Of a DNA stretch of 64,000 nt, positions 42,218-52,010 are shown piece after piece. Source of the stretch: Desertivirga arenae (GTDB lineage: Bacteria > Bacteroidota > Bacteroidia > Sphingobacteriales > Sphingobacteriaceae). The translations under genes and the position numbers were made by a program. The notes below the pieces were generated by a model that was not told the DNA's origin, did no database searches, and worked only from the letters and a program-made list of their open reading frames with translations. The DNA lies in NCBI RefSeq assembly GCF_017355785.1, contig NZ_JAFEWE010000002.1, positions 546,618 to 610,617 on the forward strand, read 5' to 3'. Numbering within the stretch: position 1 is the first letter of the stretch; every line of letters begins with the position of its first letter.

Positions 42218-43666
42218 TTACTCGCCTACCACTTTAATAAGCGTTCCTTTTTCCAAACGGTCCTTAAGCTGTAAGCCATTCAGTATGGCTAACTCTTCAT
42301 AACGCTTAGCGGGAACATTGTATGTTTTTAAAGCCTGCTCTAAAGTAGTAGCCTGACCTAAGGTTTTTATGTGAACGCGCTCGGGCTTCTTATTCAACTT
42401 TGAAGCATCCGTTAGTTTACTGAAACTTTGCATTGTGGAAGTAAAAAGACTAACACGGTTATTAAAGTCGGTTGCAGAAGTAACGCCGATCAGGTGATAG
42501 ATAGTATCTCCATCCTGGATAAGATAAGACAAGGTCCGTAAAGTGTTCCCCTGCTCCTGCTGCTGGTCAGCAACCAATACATAAGCCGGTAAAGAGTTAA
42601 CGGTTGTCTGGCGACTTTCGACAGTAGTTAAACTATATTGTTTTAACACATTAGCAGCCGCTTCCTGTAAAGTTTTTCCGGGCGCCAGCATTAATATCAT
42701 TAGAGCACCTCCGTCTTTTGGTGCCATTTGAAATCGTGAAGGTGAATTTTGAGAAGCCCAACCGGCTGGGATAGCGAATTTGAATTTCAGTTGCGGATGG
42801 TAGAATACACTGTTTTCAACAAAGCCCTGACGGGGGTCTTCACCGTAAACCAAACCTTCCAATCTTTTCAGATAGGTGTTCCTGTTCACCTGGGGACTAT
42901 TTAAGGCAAGCTTTGCTTTCCATTCTTTGGCAGCTTTTGCCACTGCTGCATTTCTTCCTGCAGGATTAGGGTGAGTAGACAGGAATTCAGGAAGAGCTTC
43001 TCCTGAACCTTGTTTCGACTGACGATCCAGTGTATTAAAAAAATCAGCCATATGTTCCGCATCGTATCCAATCTTTGACGAGTATTCTACTCCAAGGTCG
43101 TCAGCCTGGCGTTCATCATCCCTGCCAAACTTCAAAAACAACAAACTTAGGCCCTGAGAAGCAGTCTGAGCAAAATCGCCCAATTGCGGCGCGATGATCA
43201 TCCCGGCTATCAATCCCACCTGACTAAGGGTAGCATTCCTTTGCTGTATCACAGAATGACGGGCGGTGATATGCCCTATTTCATGCCCCAGTACCCCGGC
43301 AAATTGTGCTTCATCATTAAAATGAGCCATAATACCCCGGGTAAAATAAACATAGCCACCGGGAATAGCAAAAGCATTCAGAATGTCTGAATCTACTATC
43401 CGGAAATTATAATCTATGTTAGGACGATGAGAAACGGCGGCCATAGCCTTCCCTTTCTGATTGATAAAATCCTGCAGTTCCTTATTTTCATAAAGCCCGT
43501 ATTCCTGCACTATCTGCGGATCAGCCTCTTTCCCCATAGCCAGCTCCTGCTCTTCAGACATCAACACGATCTGCTTTTTCCCTGTAACAGGATTAACGGC
43601 ACACATGTCAAACAGGCCAATAGTAGCGGCCAAACAGACAAAAGTTATATATTTGATCATAAGCAT
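42218..43666 (-). CDS. M48-family metalloprotease lipoprotein
   Basis: A 482-aa exported zinc protease. The N-terminus has a signal with cysteine in FDMCAVNPVTGKKQ, so it is probably a lipoprotein. The peptidase domain has GVLGHEIGHITARHS near residues 124-138 (HExxH) and ERQADDLGVEYSSKIGYD, with Glu as third ligand, as in BepA/LoiP-type proteases. Residues about 290-420 are an extra domain, and the last 50 residues (LEQALKTYNVPAKRYEELAILNGL) resemble a LysM-like or related fold. It likely acts in envelope quality control, an inference from the family. Confidence 0.9.
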   Translation of the reverse strand: MLMIKYITFVCLAATIGLFDMCAVNPVTGKKQIVLMSEEQELAMGKEADPQIVQEYGLYENKELQDFINQKGKAMAAVSHRPNIDYNFRIVDSDILNAFAIPGGYVYFTRGIMAHFNDEAQFAGVLGHEIGHITARHSVIQQRNATLSQVGLIAGMIIAPQLGDFAQTASQGLSLLFLKFGRDDERQADDLGVEYSSKIGYDAEHMADFFNTLDRQSKQGSGEALPEFLSTHPNPAGRNAAVAKAAKEWKAKLALNSPQVNRNTYLKRLEGLVYGEDPRQGFVENSVFYHPQLKFKFAIPAGWASQNSPSRFQMAPKDGGALMILMLAPGKTLQEAAANVLKQYSLTTVESRQTTVNSLPAYVLVADQQQEQGNTLRTLSYLIQDGDTIYHLIGVTSATDFNNRVSLFTSTMQSFSKLTDASKLNKKPERVHIKTLGQATTLEQALKTYNVPAKRYEELAILNGLQLKDRLEKGTLIKVVGE

Positions 43667-43879
43667 CTATTTTAATCTTACAGCGCAAAATTTAAGCCAA
43701 GCGCAATATTAGGCGTAATCTGCTAAAAGTATTTAACTTACACCATACCTTCAAACAAGTATTCTATGAACCAGACGGTCGTGAAGAATGGGGATAAGGT
43801 GTTAAAAAACAACCGCTCTTTTTATCAGAATTAATGACACTCATTGCTTAATTTAGCACCCTTCAAAAAAGGAGCAGGT

Positions 43880-46180
43880 TTGGATTATTTAAAAGGTTTA
43901 AATCCTTCACAAAGGGCCGCGGTAGAACAGATCAAAGGCCCGGTAATGATTGTGGCAGGTGCGGGATCAGGGAAAACGAGAGTCATTACCTATCGTGTTG
44001 CACACTTAATTAAAGCAGGAGTTGATCCTTTCAATATCCTGGTACTTACCTTTACCAATAAGGCGGCAAAGGAAATGCGAGAAAGGATCACGTCTGTGGT
44101 TGGTCCCGAAGCCAAAAATATATGGATGGGTACATTCCACTCTGTCTTTGCTAAAATATTAAGAGTAGAAGCAGAGAAGATCGGCTACCCTTCTAATTTT
44201 ACCATTTACGATACAGACGATAGCAAAAGTTTGTTAAGGGCTATTCTGAAGGAATATCAGCTGGATGATAAGTTGTATAATGCCAATTTCGTTTATGGAC
44301 GTATTTCTTCGGCAAAGAACAACCTCATCTCCCCTGCTGAATACATGAAGAATGAGCATATCCAGGCAGAGGACTTTTCTACAGGCAGAGGTAAGATAGG
44401 CGAAATATACCTTACTTATACGCAGCGCTGCTTTAAAGCTGGCGCAATGGACTTTGACGATCTTCTTTTCAAAACCAATGTATTGCTTCGCGAACATCCA
44501 GATGTACTTTATAAGTATCAGAACAAATTCAAATACCTGATGGTGGATGAGTATCAGGATACCAACTTTTCGCAATACCTCATTGTGAAAAAACTGGCAG
44601 CCATCACAGAGAACATTTGCGTAGTAGGCGACGATGCTCAAAGTATTTATGCTTTCCGTGGTGCTAATATTCAGAACATCCTGAATTTTGAAAAAGACTA
44701 TCCTGATCTGAAGGTGTTTAAGCTGGAGCAGAACTACCGTTCTACCCAGAACATCGTAAATGTTGCCAACAGCATTATTGCCAACAACACTAATCAGCTT
44801 AAAAAAGACGTATTCTCTGAAAACGAAGAAGGCGACAGGATTAAGATTGCACGGGCTTTCAGTGATAACGAAGAAGGAAAGATCGTTGCAGAAAGTATTA
44901 TGCAGGAACGGGCGTTAAAAGGTTTGCAATATAAAAGCTTCGCTATCCTTTACCGTACCAATGCTCAATCTAGAGCAATGGAGGAGGCCTTACGAAAACT
45001 GAATATTCCTTATAAGATCTACGGCGGACTTTCCTTCTACCAACGGAAGGAGATTAAAGACTTGATCGCTTATTTCAGACTTACCTTTAATCCGAACGAT
45101 GAGGAAGCACTGAAGCGCGTGATCAACTATCCTAAACGTGGAATCGGAGATACTACGGTTGACCGCATCATTGTAGCTGCAGATAAAAATAATGTAACAT
45201 TATGGGAAGTTGTGGTTAATGCACAGCAGTACCTGGAACCGAGAAGCGCCACGGCGGTAGCTAACTTTGGAACCCTTATACAAAGTTTCCAGGTTCTTGC
45301 CAAGAACAATTCAGCTTACGATGCAGCATTACATATTTCACAGCATTCAGGTTTGCTGAAAGACCTTTACGAAGACAAATCTGTTGAGGGCTTAAACCGC
45401 TACGAAAACATTCAGGAACTCCTGAACGGTATAAAAGAGTTCAGTGAGCGGGAAGACATCGAGGAAAGAGGCTTGGATATCTTCATGCAGGATGTTGCCC
45501 TCCTAACAAATGACGATAACGATAAGGATCCAAATGCCGATACAGTAAGCTTAATGACGATCCACTCGTCTAAGGGACTAGAGTTTCCGCATGTATATAT
45601 CGTAGGTTTGGAAGAAAACCTTTTCCCTTCGCAAATGTCGCTCAACTCAAGGTCTGATCTTGAGGAAGAAAGGCGTTTATTCTACGTAGCTATAACAAGG
45701 GCGGAGAAGAAACTTACTATATCTTATGCCACATCGCGTTACCGTTGGGGAAATCTAACAAGTTGCGAGCCGAGCAGGTTTATAGATGAAATTGACGCCC
45801 GGTTCTTGGAGCTTGACTTTAAGCAACAGCAAAAAGCTTCGGCTGAGAATCCTTTCTTTGACGGAGACCGTTCTGCCTGGAGTAGGACATCCTCATCTTC
45901 TACGGGTACTAAAGATGTATTTTCTAAACCAAAACCAACTGGGGCTCCTCCAAAAACTACAGCAATTCTTCCAAAAGCACACGTTCCTTCAGAGGGTTTT
46001 GCACCATCAGATACGAGCAATTTACAAGCAGGAATGGAAGTAGAACACGAGCGTTTTGGATTTGGAAAAGTGATCAGCCTTGAAGGATCAAAGCCAGACA
46101 TCAAAGCAACAATATTCTTTCAGGGATTAGGCAACAAGCAATTATTACTGAAGTTTGCCAAACTAAGGATAGTAGGTTAA
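43880..46180 (+). CDS. UvrD/PcrA-type ATP-dependent DNA helicase
   Basis: A protein of about 766 aa, an SF1A 3'-5' helicase in repair and replication restart. Motifs are GLNPSQRAAV (Q), IVAGAGSGKTRVIT (I), LTFTNKAAKEMRER (Ia), LMVDEYQDTNFSQYLIV (II), CVVGDDAQSIYAFRGA (III), EQNYRS (IV), MTIHSSKGLEFPHVYIVGLEE (V) and FYVAITRAEKKLTIS (VI). A Ser/Pro-rich linker leads to a C-terminal Tudor-like module (MEVEHERFGFGKVISLEG), as in PcrA. I prefer the TTG at 43880 because GGAG lies 5 bp upstream and it gives the family start MDYLKGLN; the frame also permits TTG 43844. Confidence 0.93.
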   Translation: MDYLKGLNPSQRAAVEQIKGPVMIVAGAGSGKTRVITYRVAHLIKAGVDPFNILVLTFTNKAAKEMRERITSVVGPEAKNIWMGTFHSVFAKILRVEAEKIGYPSNFTIYDTDDSKSLLRAILKEYQLDDKLYNANFVYGRISSAKNNLISPAEYMKNEHIQAEDFSTGRGKIGEIYLTYTQRCFKAGAMDFDDLLFKTNVLLREHPDVLYKYQNKFKYLMVDEYQDTNFSQYLIVKKLAAITENICVVGDDAQSIYAFRGANIQNILNFEKDYPDLKVFKLEQNYRSTQNIVNVANSIIANNTNQLKKDVFSENEEGDRIKIARAFSDNEEGKIVAESIMQERALKGLQYKSFAILYRTNAQSRAMEEALRKLNIPYKIYGGLSFYQRKEIKDLIAYFRLTFNPNDEEALKRVINYPKRGIGDTTVDRIIVAADKNNVTLWEVVVNAQQYLEPRSATAVANFGTLIQSFQVLAKNNSAYDAALHISQHSGLLKDLYEDKSVEGLNRYENIQELLNGIKEFSEREDIEERGLDIFMQDVALLTNDDNDKDPNADTVSLMTIHSSKGLEFPHVYIVGLEENLFPSQMSLNSRSDLEEERRLFYVAITRAEKKLTISYATSRYRWGNLTSCEPSRFIDEIDARFLELDFKQQQKASAENPFFDGDRSAWSRTSSSSTGTKDVFSKPKPTGAPPKTTAILPKAHVPSEGFAPSDTSNLQAGMEVEHERFGFGKVISLEGSKPDIKATIFFQGLGNKQLLLKFAKLRIVG

Positions 46181-46206
46181 ATTTCAGGACATACAACCAA
46201 CGAGCA

Positions 46207-46246
46207 AATAATCCGGGTGACCAAAATCACCCGGATTATTATTTTT
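46207..46246. terminator. Terminator of the uvrD-like gene
   Basis: Perfect 14-bp stem AATAATCCGGGTGA / TCACCCGGATTATT with loop CCAAAA, followed by ATTTTT. The facing gene at 46245 suggests bidirectional use. Confidence 0.9.
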
Positions 46247-46496
46247 AAGAATCTGCTCCTTCGTGACCTTCAAGTTTTACTAGTTTATTATAAAGTCCAA
46301 GTAGCAGGAATGGTGCTACCCACTGACCAACAAATAAACTTTTAGGTTTCCTGCCAACAACCTGCAAGACTAATGAAGCCGCAATAGCAGCACCTGCTGT
46401 CCATAAGAATAGATCAGATGGAAGTTTTGCTGTTTGCTCTTCAATCATTCTGGCCACTGGCCCTTCTGAGTGTTCTGGATTGAAATTAGTTGCCAT
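46245..46496 (-). CDS. Small membrane protein, unknown function
   Basis: An 83-aa protein with a hydrophilic N-terminus (FNPEHSEGPVARMIEEQTAKLPSD) and two hydrophobic segments (LFLWTAGAAIAASLVLQVVG and SLFVGQWVAPFLLLGLYNKLVK). I believe similar short proteins occur in other Sphingobacteriaceae, but no function is known to me. Confidence 0.75.
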   Translation of the reverse strand: MATNFNPEHSEGPVARMIEEQTAKLPSDLFLWTAGAAIAASLVLQVVGRKPKSLFVGQWVAPFLLLGLYNKLVKLEGHEGADS

Positions 46497-46561
46497 ATTT
46501 TTTATAGTTAGATGATTTATTAGGGTTTAACCAATTCTTGTGCCAATAGGTTTGGGATAAT

Positions 46562-46714
46562 TCAATCATCATTCTCATTGGTATCATCCCAATATGAATA
46601 ATAATCAGGTTCCTCTGACTCCAAATCTTCGTTGTGATTATCTATAACTTCGTTCTCGTGGATAATTTCCTCCTCATCCGTGAGACGGAAATACTTTTTT
46701 TCATTCAATACCAT
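46562..46714 (-). CDS. Small acidic protein, unknown function
   Basis: A 50-aa acidic frame starting MVLNEKKYFRLTDEEEIIHENE and ending in DDTNENDD. The open frame runs up to 46861 but that would cross the btuB terminator hairpin at 46801-46838, so ATG 46714 is the better start. No known domain. It could be spurious, although the strong acidic bias and codon pattern look gene-like. Confidence 0.5.
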   Translation of the reverse strand: MVLNEKKYFRLTDEEEIIHENEVIDNHNEDLESEEPDYYSYWDDTNENDD

Positions 46715-46800
46715 AGAGCGTAATTTTGGAGATAAAGACGTATTTATACTTACTGATGAGAAAAATACAATTATTAGGCCAAAGGTGTGAAACAGGTGTT

Positions 46801-46838
46801 TCTTAAAAAAAAACGAATCGCCGATAGGACGATTCGTT
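46801..46838 (-). terminator. Terminator of btuB
   Basis: Stem AAACGAATCG / CGATTCGTTT (46811-46820 and 46830-46838) with a 9-nt loop. On the reverse strand it is followed by nine Ts, about 57 bp after the btuB stop. Confidence 0.88.
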
Positions 46839-46895
46839 TTAAGTGTATTTCTGCCCTGCAAGCAGAGGTTAGTTTTACCTTATTTTAGAAGATTT

Positions 46896-48797
46896 TTATT
46901 TTATCACGTAGTTCAAGCCAAACATGAAATTTGTTCCCATAGTAGAATAGCCTGCTACTTCCTGGTAATCTTCATCCAACATATTGTTTACGTTCAGAAA
47001 AAGTTTAAGCCTGGAAGAGTACTTATATTCACCATACAGGTCAAGCAGCTGATAAGCTTTTTGTTGAAGGGAAACCGAATTGAAGGTTTGATCATCGAAA
47101 TAGGCATCTGCCCGTTTCCCGTAATTCCTGAAATTAATGCTGGAATAGAACCTGGAAGAAGGCTTTAAACCCAGGTTTACACCGACCGAGTGCTTTGGTC
47201 TTCTCAGCAGGTCCTCCGATATCAGCACTTTCTCTCCAGATTCAGTCTTTGTAAAACTTTTTCCATCCACAAAGGCATAAAACGCTTTAATGTCAACATA
47301 CCGGCTGCTAAAGGTTGGTTCAATCTCTGCGCCCCAGGTGTCTTCGATAGCAACATTCTCATACCCTACAGCTCCGTAAGTGATTGCATCTTTTAAATAA
47401 CGTTCGTACCCGGTTATACGAAGACTGAAGCTATTATTGGGACTCACAGAAAATCCAGCCTCATAATTATTTGCCTCCTGGGGTTTAAGCTTTGGATTAC
47501 TGCCGAAAGCACCATAAAGTTCTGTCAAGGTAGGCGCTTTAAATGCACTACTAACGGTTCCGAACAAACGGAAACCTCCATCAAAGAAATTTACAGAGGG
47601 CGTGATCGAATAGGTATAATTATCTCCGTAATCACTATGGTGGTTAGCCCTTCCTCCTATTTCCAGATCGAAATACTGGCCTAAATTCTTCATCGCAACC
47701 GAGCCGTAAGCACTCATTAGATTTGCTTCAGGCTTTGCTTTTTCAGCACCCGACTGGATCACCCTGGTAAAACGGTTCTCTAAACCTGCCAGGATTTGAA
47801 CCTTATTACTTATCCTCTGATTCAGGAACAGATCTGCTAAATGCATATGCCCTTCGAAAAGGCTTGGAAAAGAGCCTTTATAGTCACGGCCTGTATGCGA
47901 ATAGTTATAGTTAAAGGTTAGCTTAGACAAGCCTGTCCTGAACTCTGAATTTAGACCCGTTGAAAGAAAATTGTTATATGTTACATTTTTACCTGCAGAA
48001 AGCGCGTCATCGCTAAAAGCCCCATTGTCAAACTGAGAATCAATATACTGATACTGGAAAAATGGATTCACAGAAACCTTGTTATTGACCTTATAACCAA
48101 GCCAGGCGCTCAACCCATCTTGAATGAAGCGGTCTTTATCAAAAACTACACTTCCCATCTGTTTTGCTTCTGAAATTCCATCAGAATGCAGATGGGAATA
48201 ATTCAGATTATAAGAAACCCCTTTTACTTCACCCGAAACCGCAGCACCGCCCTTATACGTTCCATAGCTTCCGCCATTAGCTGAAATAGAAGCATTAAGA
48301 GGAGCACCATTGCCTTTTTTAGTAATAATATTGATCACCCCGGCAACAGCGTCTGATCCGTACAAAGTTGCTTGTCCCCCACGCAATATCTCAATCCTTT
48401 CAATTTGGTCGGTAGACAAAAGCCTCAGATCGAAAGTCGCTCCAATAGCCGAAGGGTCGTTCACCTGTATTCCATTAATTAGAATCGGAGTGTAGGCTGT
48501 TCCTGCTCCTCTTAAAAATAAGGTCTTATCTTTCCCGTAATTTCCCTGAGCTCCGGTAATATAAATTCCGGCCTGCTCGCTTAATAGTTGGGGCACACTC
48601 TTTCCCTGACTTCTTTCGATGGTTTCCTTTCCGATCACCGACATTACTTTTCCGGTTTGTGACTGTTTCTGATCCAGTTTAGTCGAGGTAACAACAACTT
48701 CTCTTAATACAGAATCCCGTTGTGCCGAGGCGCTTGTCGCAAACGCCAGTTGTGCTAGCCCCAGGCCAGCAGCAACTACAATTTTTCTACTCTTCAT
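46896..48797 (-). CDS. btuB: TonB-dependent vitamin B12 receptor (BtuB-like)
   Basis: Outer-membrane receptor that takes up cobalamin using TonB energy. The protein is about 633 aa. It has a signal peptide (KIVVAAGLGLAQLAFATSASAQ), then the plug domain with VVVTSTKLDQKQSQTGKVMSVIG and IEILRGGQATLYGSDAVAGVINIITKKG. A 22-strand-type barrel follows, ending in FMFGLNYVIK with the TonB-box-distal motif LFLNVNNMLDEDYQEVAGYSTMG. ATG 48797 is preferred; the frame reaches 48821. The cobalamin riboswitch upstream identifies the substrate better than the protein sequence alone. Confidence 0.92.
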   Translation of the reverse strand: MKSRKIVVAAGLGLAQLAFATSASAQRDSVLREVVVTSTKLDQKQSQTGKVMSVIGKETIERSQGKSVPQLLSEQAGIYITGAQGNYGKDKTLFLRGAGTAYTPILINGIQVNDPSAIGATFDLRLLSTDQIERIEILRGGQATLYGSDAVAGVINIITKKGNGAPLNASISANGGSYGTYKGGAAVSGEVKGVSYNLNYSHLHSDGISEAKQMGSVVFDKDRFIQDGLSAWLGYKVNNKVSVNPFFQYQYIDSQFDNGAFSDDALSAGKNVTYNNFLSTGLNSEFRTGLSKLTFNYNYSHTGRDYKGSFPSLFEGHMHLADLFLNQRISNKVQILAGLENRFTRVIQSGAEKAKPEANLMSAYGSVAMKNLGQYFDLEIGGRANHHSDYGDNYTYSITPSVNFFDGGFRLFGTVSSAFKAPTLTELYGAFGSNPKLKPQEANNYEAGFSVSPNNSFSLRITGYERYLKDAITYGAVGYENVAIEDTWGAEIEPTFSSRYVDIKAFYAFVDGKSFTKTESGEKVLISEDLLRRPKHSVGVNLGLKPSSRFYSSINFRNYGKRADAYFDDQTFNSVSLQQKAYQLLDLYGEYKYSSRLKLFLNVNNMLDEDYQEVAGYSTMGTNFMFGLNYVIK

Positions 48798-48898
48798 ACA
48801 TGTGATGAGCATAAGAGGCAAATAAATACAAATGAGAATACACGAAGGGTACTATCACTCATAGCTTCAATCCCCGAAAGCTCTGAATATTATCTCAC

Positions 48899-49056
48899 TA
48901 GGCAGGTCTTCTGACTACTCCCGGAAATTCGCCTTCCCGTTTTATAAACAGTGGCTTTCGAATGAATTCCGTTTTTGGAGAACACAGCAGCGGGTCTGTC
49001 GGGGATTCTCACCCCAGTTCCCTTTTAACCCCAGTCGACAAGACTGGAGACCTAAT
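48899..49056 (-). ncRNA. Cobalamin (B12) riboswitch
   Basis: Read on the reverse strand, the aptamer blocks are in order: AAAGGGAACTGGGGTGAGAA, TCCCCGACAGACCCGCTGCTGTG, GAAAGCCACTG, AACGGGAAGGCG, and the closing GGAGTAGTCAGAAGACCTGCC. These match the B12 riboswitch consensus (AAGGGAA, CGCTACTGT-like core, GGAGTCAGAAGACCTGCC). It lies about 100 nt upstream of the TonB receptor, so B12 should repress receptor synthesis. Confidence 0.95.
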
Positions 49057-49260
49057 TGGCCGCAAATGTATAAACTTAGATTTGATTCACAACTGACCTT
49101 CGTCACAATTGATGTTTTACTCCCTTTGCGACATGGAAGACAGCATAAGAGGGATGAAAAGTAAAATTAAACCCTTAGCTCTGCCAATTTGACAATTCAA
49201 TTACGTTTGGAACACCAGTTGAGGAAACAGGACGAAATAAGATCTAATCGCAGTACAGTT

Positions 49261-51144
49261 ATGCAAGAAAAAGGCACAATTTCGATTCACACCGAAAACA
49301 TCTTCCCGATAATTAAAAAATTCCTTTACTCTGATAATGAGATATTTTTAAGGGAATTGGTTTCAAACGCAGTTGATGCAACACAGAAAATAAAACGCCT
49401 GTCTTCATTAGGACAATACCAGGGCGAGTTGGGTGATCTACAGGTGGAGGTTTCTTTCGACGAAGAGAAAAAGACCATCACTATTTCCGATAAAGGTATC
49501 GGAATGACAGCTGATGAGATTAAAAAATACATCAACCAGATCGCCTTCTCCGGAGCAACTGAATTCGTTGAAAAATTCAAAGAAGCAAAAGATGCAAATG
49601 AACTGATCGGTAAGTTTGGTTTAGGCTTTTACTCTGCCTTTATGGTGGCAGATAAGGTAGAGATCAATAGCTTATCTTACCAGGAAGGTGCACAACCAGC
49701 ACGCTGGATTTGCGACGGCAGCACAGAGTTTGAAATTTCAGACGGTAGCCGTACTGAAAGAGGTACAGACATCACGCTTTTTGTGAATGCCGAGTCTGAA
49801 GAATTCCTAAGCAAGTTCAAGCTTCAGGAAATCCTTGACAAATACTGTAAATTTTTACCAGTTCCTATTAAATTCGGAACTAAAACAGAATCTGAACCAG
49901 ATGGTGAGGATGAAGAAGGTAAACCAAAATATACTTCTGTAGAAGTTGATAATATTATTAATAATCCTAATCCGATCTGGACTAAAGCTCCTTCCGAGCT
50001 GAAAGACGAGGATTACCTGGAATTCTACAAGGAATTATATCCATTCGGCGAAGATCCGCTGTTCTGGATCCATCTGAATGTAGACTATCCATTTAACCTG
50101 ACTGGTGTACTTTACTTCCCTAAGGTTAAAAATGATTTCGATTTCCAACGCAACAAGATCAAGTTATTCTCCCGCCAGGTATTCATTACCGATGAGGTAA
50201 AAGACATCGTACCAGAATTCCTGATGCTTCTTCACGGTGTGATCGATTCACCAGATATCCCATTAAACGTTTCCAGAAGCTTCCTGCAAGCAGACAGTAA
50301 TGTCAAGAAGATTAATAACTACATCACTAAAAAGGTAGCTGATAAACTTTCTGAGCTTTACAAGAAAGATCGCAAGGCTTACGAAGAAAAATGGCAGGAT
50401 ATCGGTCTTTTCGTGAAATATGGTTTTGTAAGCGACGAGAAGTTCTACGAGAAAGCAAAAGACTTCACTCTTTTGACCAACACGAAGAACGAACACTTCA
50501 CGCTGGAAGAGTACAAAGAGAAAGTAAAACCACTTCAGACAGACAAAAACGATACCATCGTTTATCTATATACTCCTGATGCTGCCAAACAGGACGCTTT
50601 CATCCAGTCGGCGAACAAAAAAGACTACGACGTATTGCTGATGAACTCTCCTATCGACAATCACTTTATTAGTCACCTGGAGCAGAAACTGGAGAAAACC
50701 ACATTAAAACGTGTTGACTCTGATGTAGCAGACAAGTTGATCGTAAAAGATGATGCTCCTGCACATGTATTAACAGAGGAACAAACTACTAAGGTAAAAA
50801 CCATCTTCGAAAGCACTATTTCAAAACCAAACATGAAGGTTGAGATAGAAAGCTTAAGTCCCGAAGAACTTCCTGTTCATATCACGCAAGACGAGTTTAT
50901 GCGCAGGATGAAAGATATGGCTAAGATGGGTGGAGGAATGAGCTTCTACGGAAGTCTTCCTGACAACTACAAAGTAGCTGTGAACGGAAATCACCCGCTT
51001 ATTTCCCGTATCGTTTCTGCAACTGACGACCAGGAGCAACAAAAACTTGCGAAGCAGGCGTTTGACCTGGCATTGCTATCTCAAGGCCTGTTAACCGGAT
51101 CAGATCTGACAGACTTTGTTAAAAGAAGTGTTGAATTGATATAA
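49261..51144 (+). CDS. htpG: Molecular chaperone HtpG (Hsp90)
   Basis: ATP-dependent cytosolic chaperone. The protein is about 627 aa starting MQEKGTISIHTENIFPIIKKFLYSDNEIFLREL, the usual Bacteroidota form; the TTG at 49189 adds 24 unlikely residues. GHKL ATPase motifs are LVSNAVDATQKI, ISDKGIGMTADEI, SGATEFVEKF and GKFGLGFYSAFMVAD. The middle domain has FPKVKNDFDFQRNKIKLFSRQVFITD and the C-terminal dimerisation region follows. Length is standard. A terminator follows directly. Confidence 0.97.
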   Translation: MQEKGTISIHTENIFPIIKKFLYSDNEIFLRELVSNAVDATQKIKRLSSLGQYQGELGDLQVEVSFDEEKKTITISDKGIGMTADEIKKYINQIAFSGATEFVEKFKEAKDANELIGKFGLGFYSAFMVADKVEINSLSYQEGAQPARWICDGSTEFEISDGSRTERGTDITLFVNAESEEFLSKFKLQEILDKYCKFLPVPIKFGTKTESEPDGEDEEGKPKYTSVEVDNIINNPNPIWTKAPSELKDEDYLEFYKELYPFGEDPLFWIHLNVDYPFNLTGVLYFPKVKNDFDFQRNKIKLFSRQVFITDEVKDIVPEFLMLLHGVIDSPDIPLNVSRSFLQADSNVKKINNYITKKVADKLSELYKKDRKAYEEKWQDIGLFVKYGFVSDEKFYEKAKDFTLLTNTKNEHFTLEEYKEKVKPLQTDKNDTIVYLYTPDAAKQDAFIQSANKKDYDVLLMNSPIDNHFISHLEQKLEKTTLKRVDSDVADKLIVKDDAPAHVLTEEQTTKVKTIFESTISKPNMKVEIESLSPEELPVHITQDEFMRRMKDMAKMGGGMSFYGSLPDNYKVAVNGNHPLISRIVSATDDQEQQKLAKQAFDLALLSQGLLTGSDLTDFVKRSVELI

Positions 51145-51161
51145 GTATCAGTTTATATAAG

Positions 51162-51190
51162 AAAAAAAGCGGCCTCGGTGCCGCTTTTTT
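51162..51190. terminator. Terminator of htpG
   Basis: 11-bp stem AAAAAAGCGGC / GCCGCTTTTTT with a 6-nt loop. The A and T runs on both sides allow bidirectional action with the convergent sensor gene. Confidence 0.9.
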
Positions 51191-51869
51191 AATTTAAATT
51201 AAAGCTGTCCTGCTTTACCGCTAAAGCCTTTGATATGGAAATGAGCGATACGATCATGATCCCAATAATGATGACAAGTATCATTTGAATATTTGACAGC
51301 ATATCAGAAGTTGCCAGAATACCTTCAGAATCTTTCTTCAGCTCGTTGCCCACATCTGTTTGAATCTTGGCTAATACAGAAAGGTTACGAATATTATCCA
51401 TTAACAAAGCCTTTCCCTCATGTTCGTAGAGTTTTTTCGCCTCACTCAGATCTCCTGCAGCAGCGTTGGCTAAGATCTTCTGTTCTATCAAATTGTAGCT
51501 TGTAATCTGAGATCTTAACTGATTTAGAAACTGAGTTTCTTTGTCTACCAGGTAAGTTTTCTCAAAAGAACGGATCAAATCTTCAATACCCTTGTTGTGG
51601 TCTAAGAGCTGATGCTTAACCTTTGTTGTGGATTTCCAATCAGAGGTTAACAACCGCTCTATTTCAAAACGTTTATAATACAATTTCTCGGTCAGGTAGA
51701 AAATATCCGTAGCTGGTACTAACCTGTCTTTATAGATAGATGTTACCGATTGATTAATAGCTGCAATATTGCGTCGTTCCAGTACGTTGAACAACAATAC
51801 AAGCAACATTATCCCTGCTAGCAAAAGCGCAACCTTAAGCTTTTGCTGAATTGCAAATTCCCACCTCAT
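51189..51869 (-). CDS. Four-helix-bundle sensor protein without output domain
   Basis: A 226-aa membrane protein with a helix at about 10-28, a helical periplasmic domain (about 30-190) matching the MCP four-helix-bundle pattern (ERRNIAAINQSVTSIYKDRLVPATDIFYLTEKLYYKRFEIERLL), and a second helix at about 194-215. It then ends after about ten residues (ALAVKQDSFNLN). Proteins with this sensor normally continue into a kinase, methyl-acceptor or cyclase domain; none exists here. It is convergent with htpG. Confidence 0.85.
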   Translation of the reverse strand: MRWEFAIQQKLKVALLLAGIMLLVLLFNVLERRNIAAINQSVTSIYKDRLVPATDIFYLTEKLYYKRFEIERLLTSDWKSTTKVKHQLLDHNKGIEDLIRSFEKTYLVDKETQFLNQLRSQITSYNLIEQKILANAAAGDLSEAKKLYEHEGKALLMDNIRNLSVLAKIQTDVGNELKKDSEGILATSDMLSNIQMILVIIIGIMIVSLISISKALAVKQDSFNLN

Positions 51870-52010
51870 ACCTTTAAATTTAAATTCCTAAAACGGATGC
51901 TGATTTGACTTATAAAATCACGAGTATCAATATAATAACAAATCAGAGCTGGCTGTTTTGATTTTAAATTTAAGTTTATTAAACCATTAAAAAAATGCCT
52001 AATTGTAGGA

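Noticed and set aside
46715-46861. N-terminal extension of the small acidic protein
   Set aside because: It would cross the btuB terminator hairpin and reads as a low-complexity hydrophobic stretch of no family.
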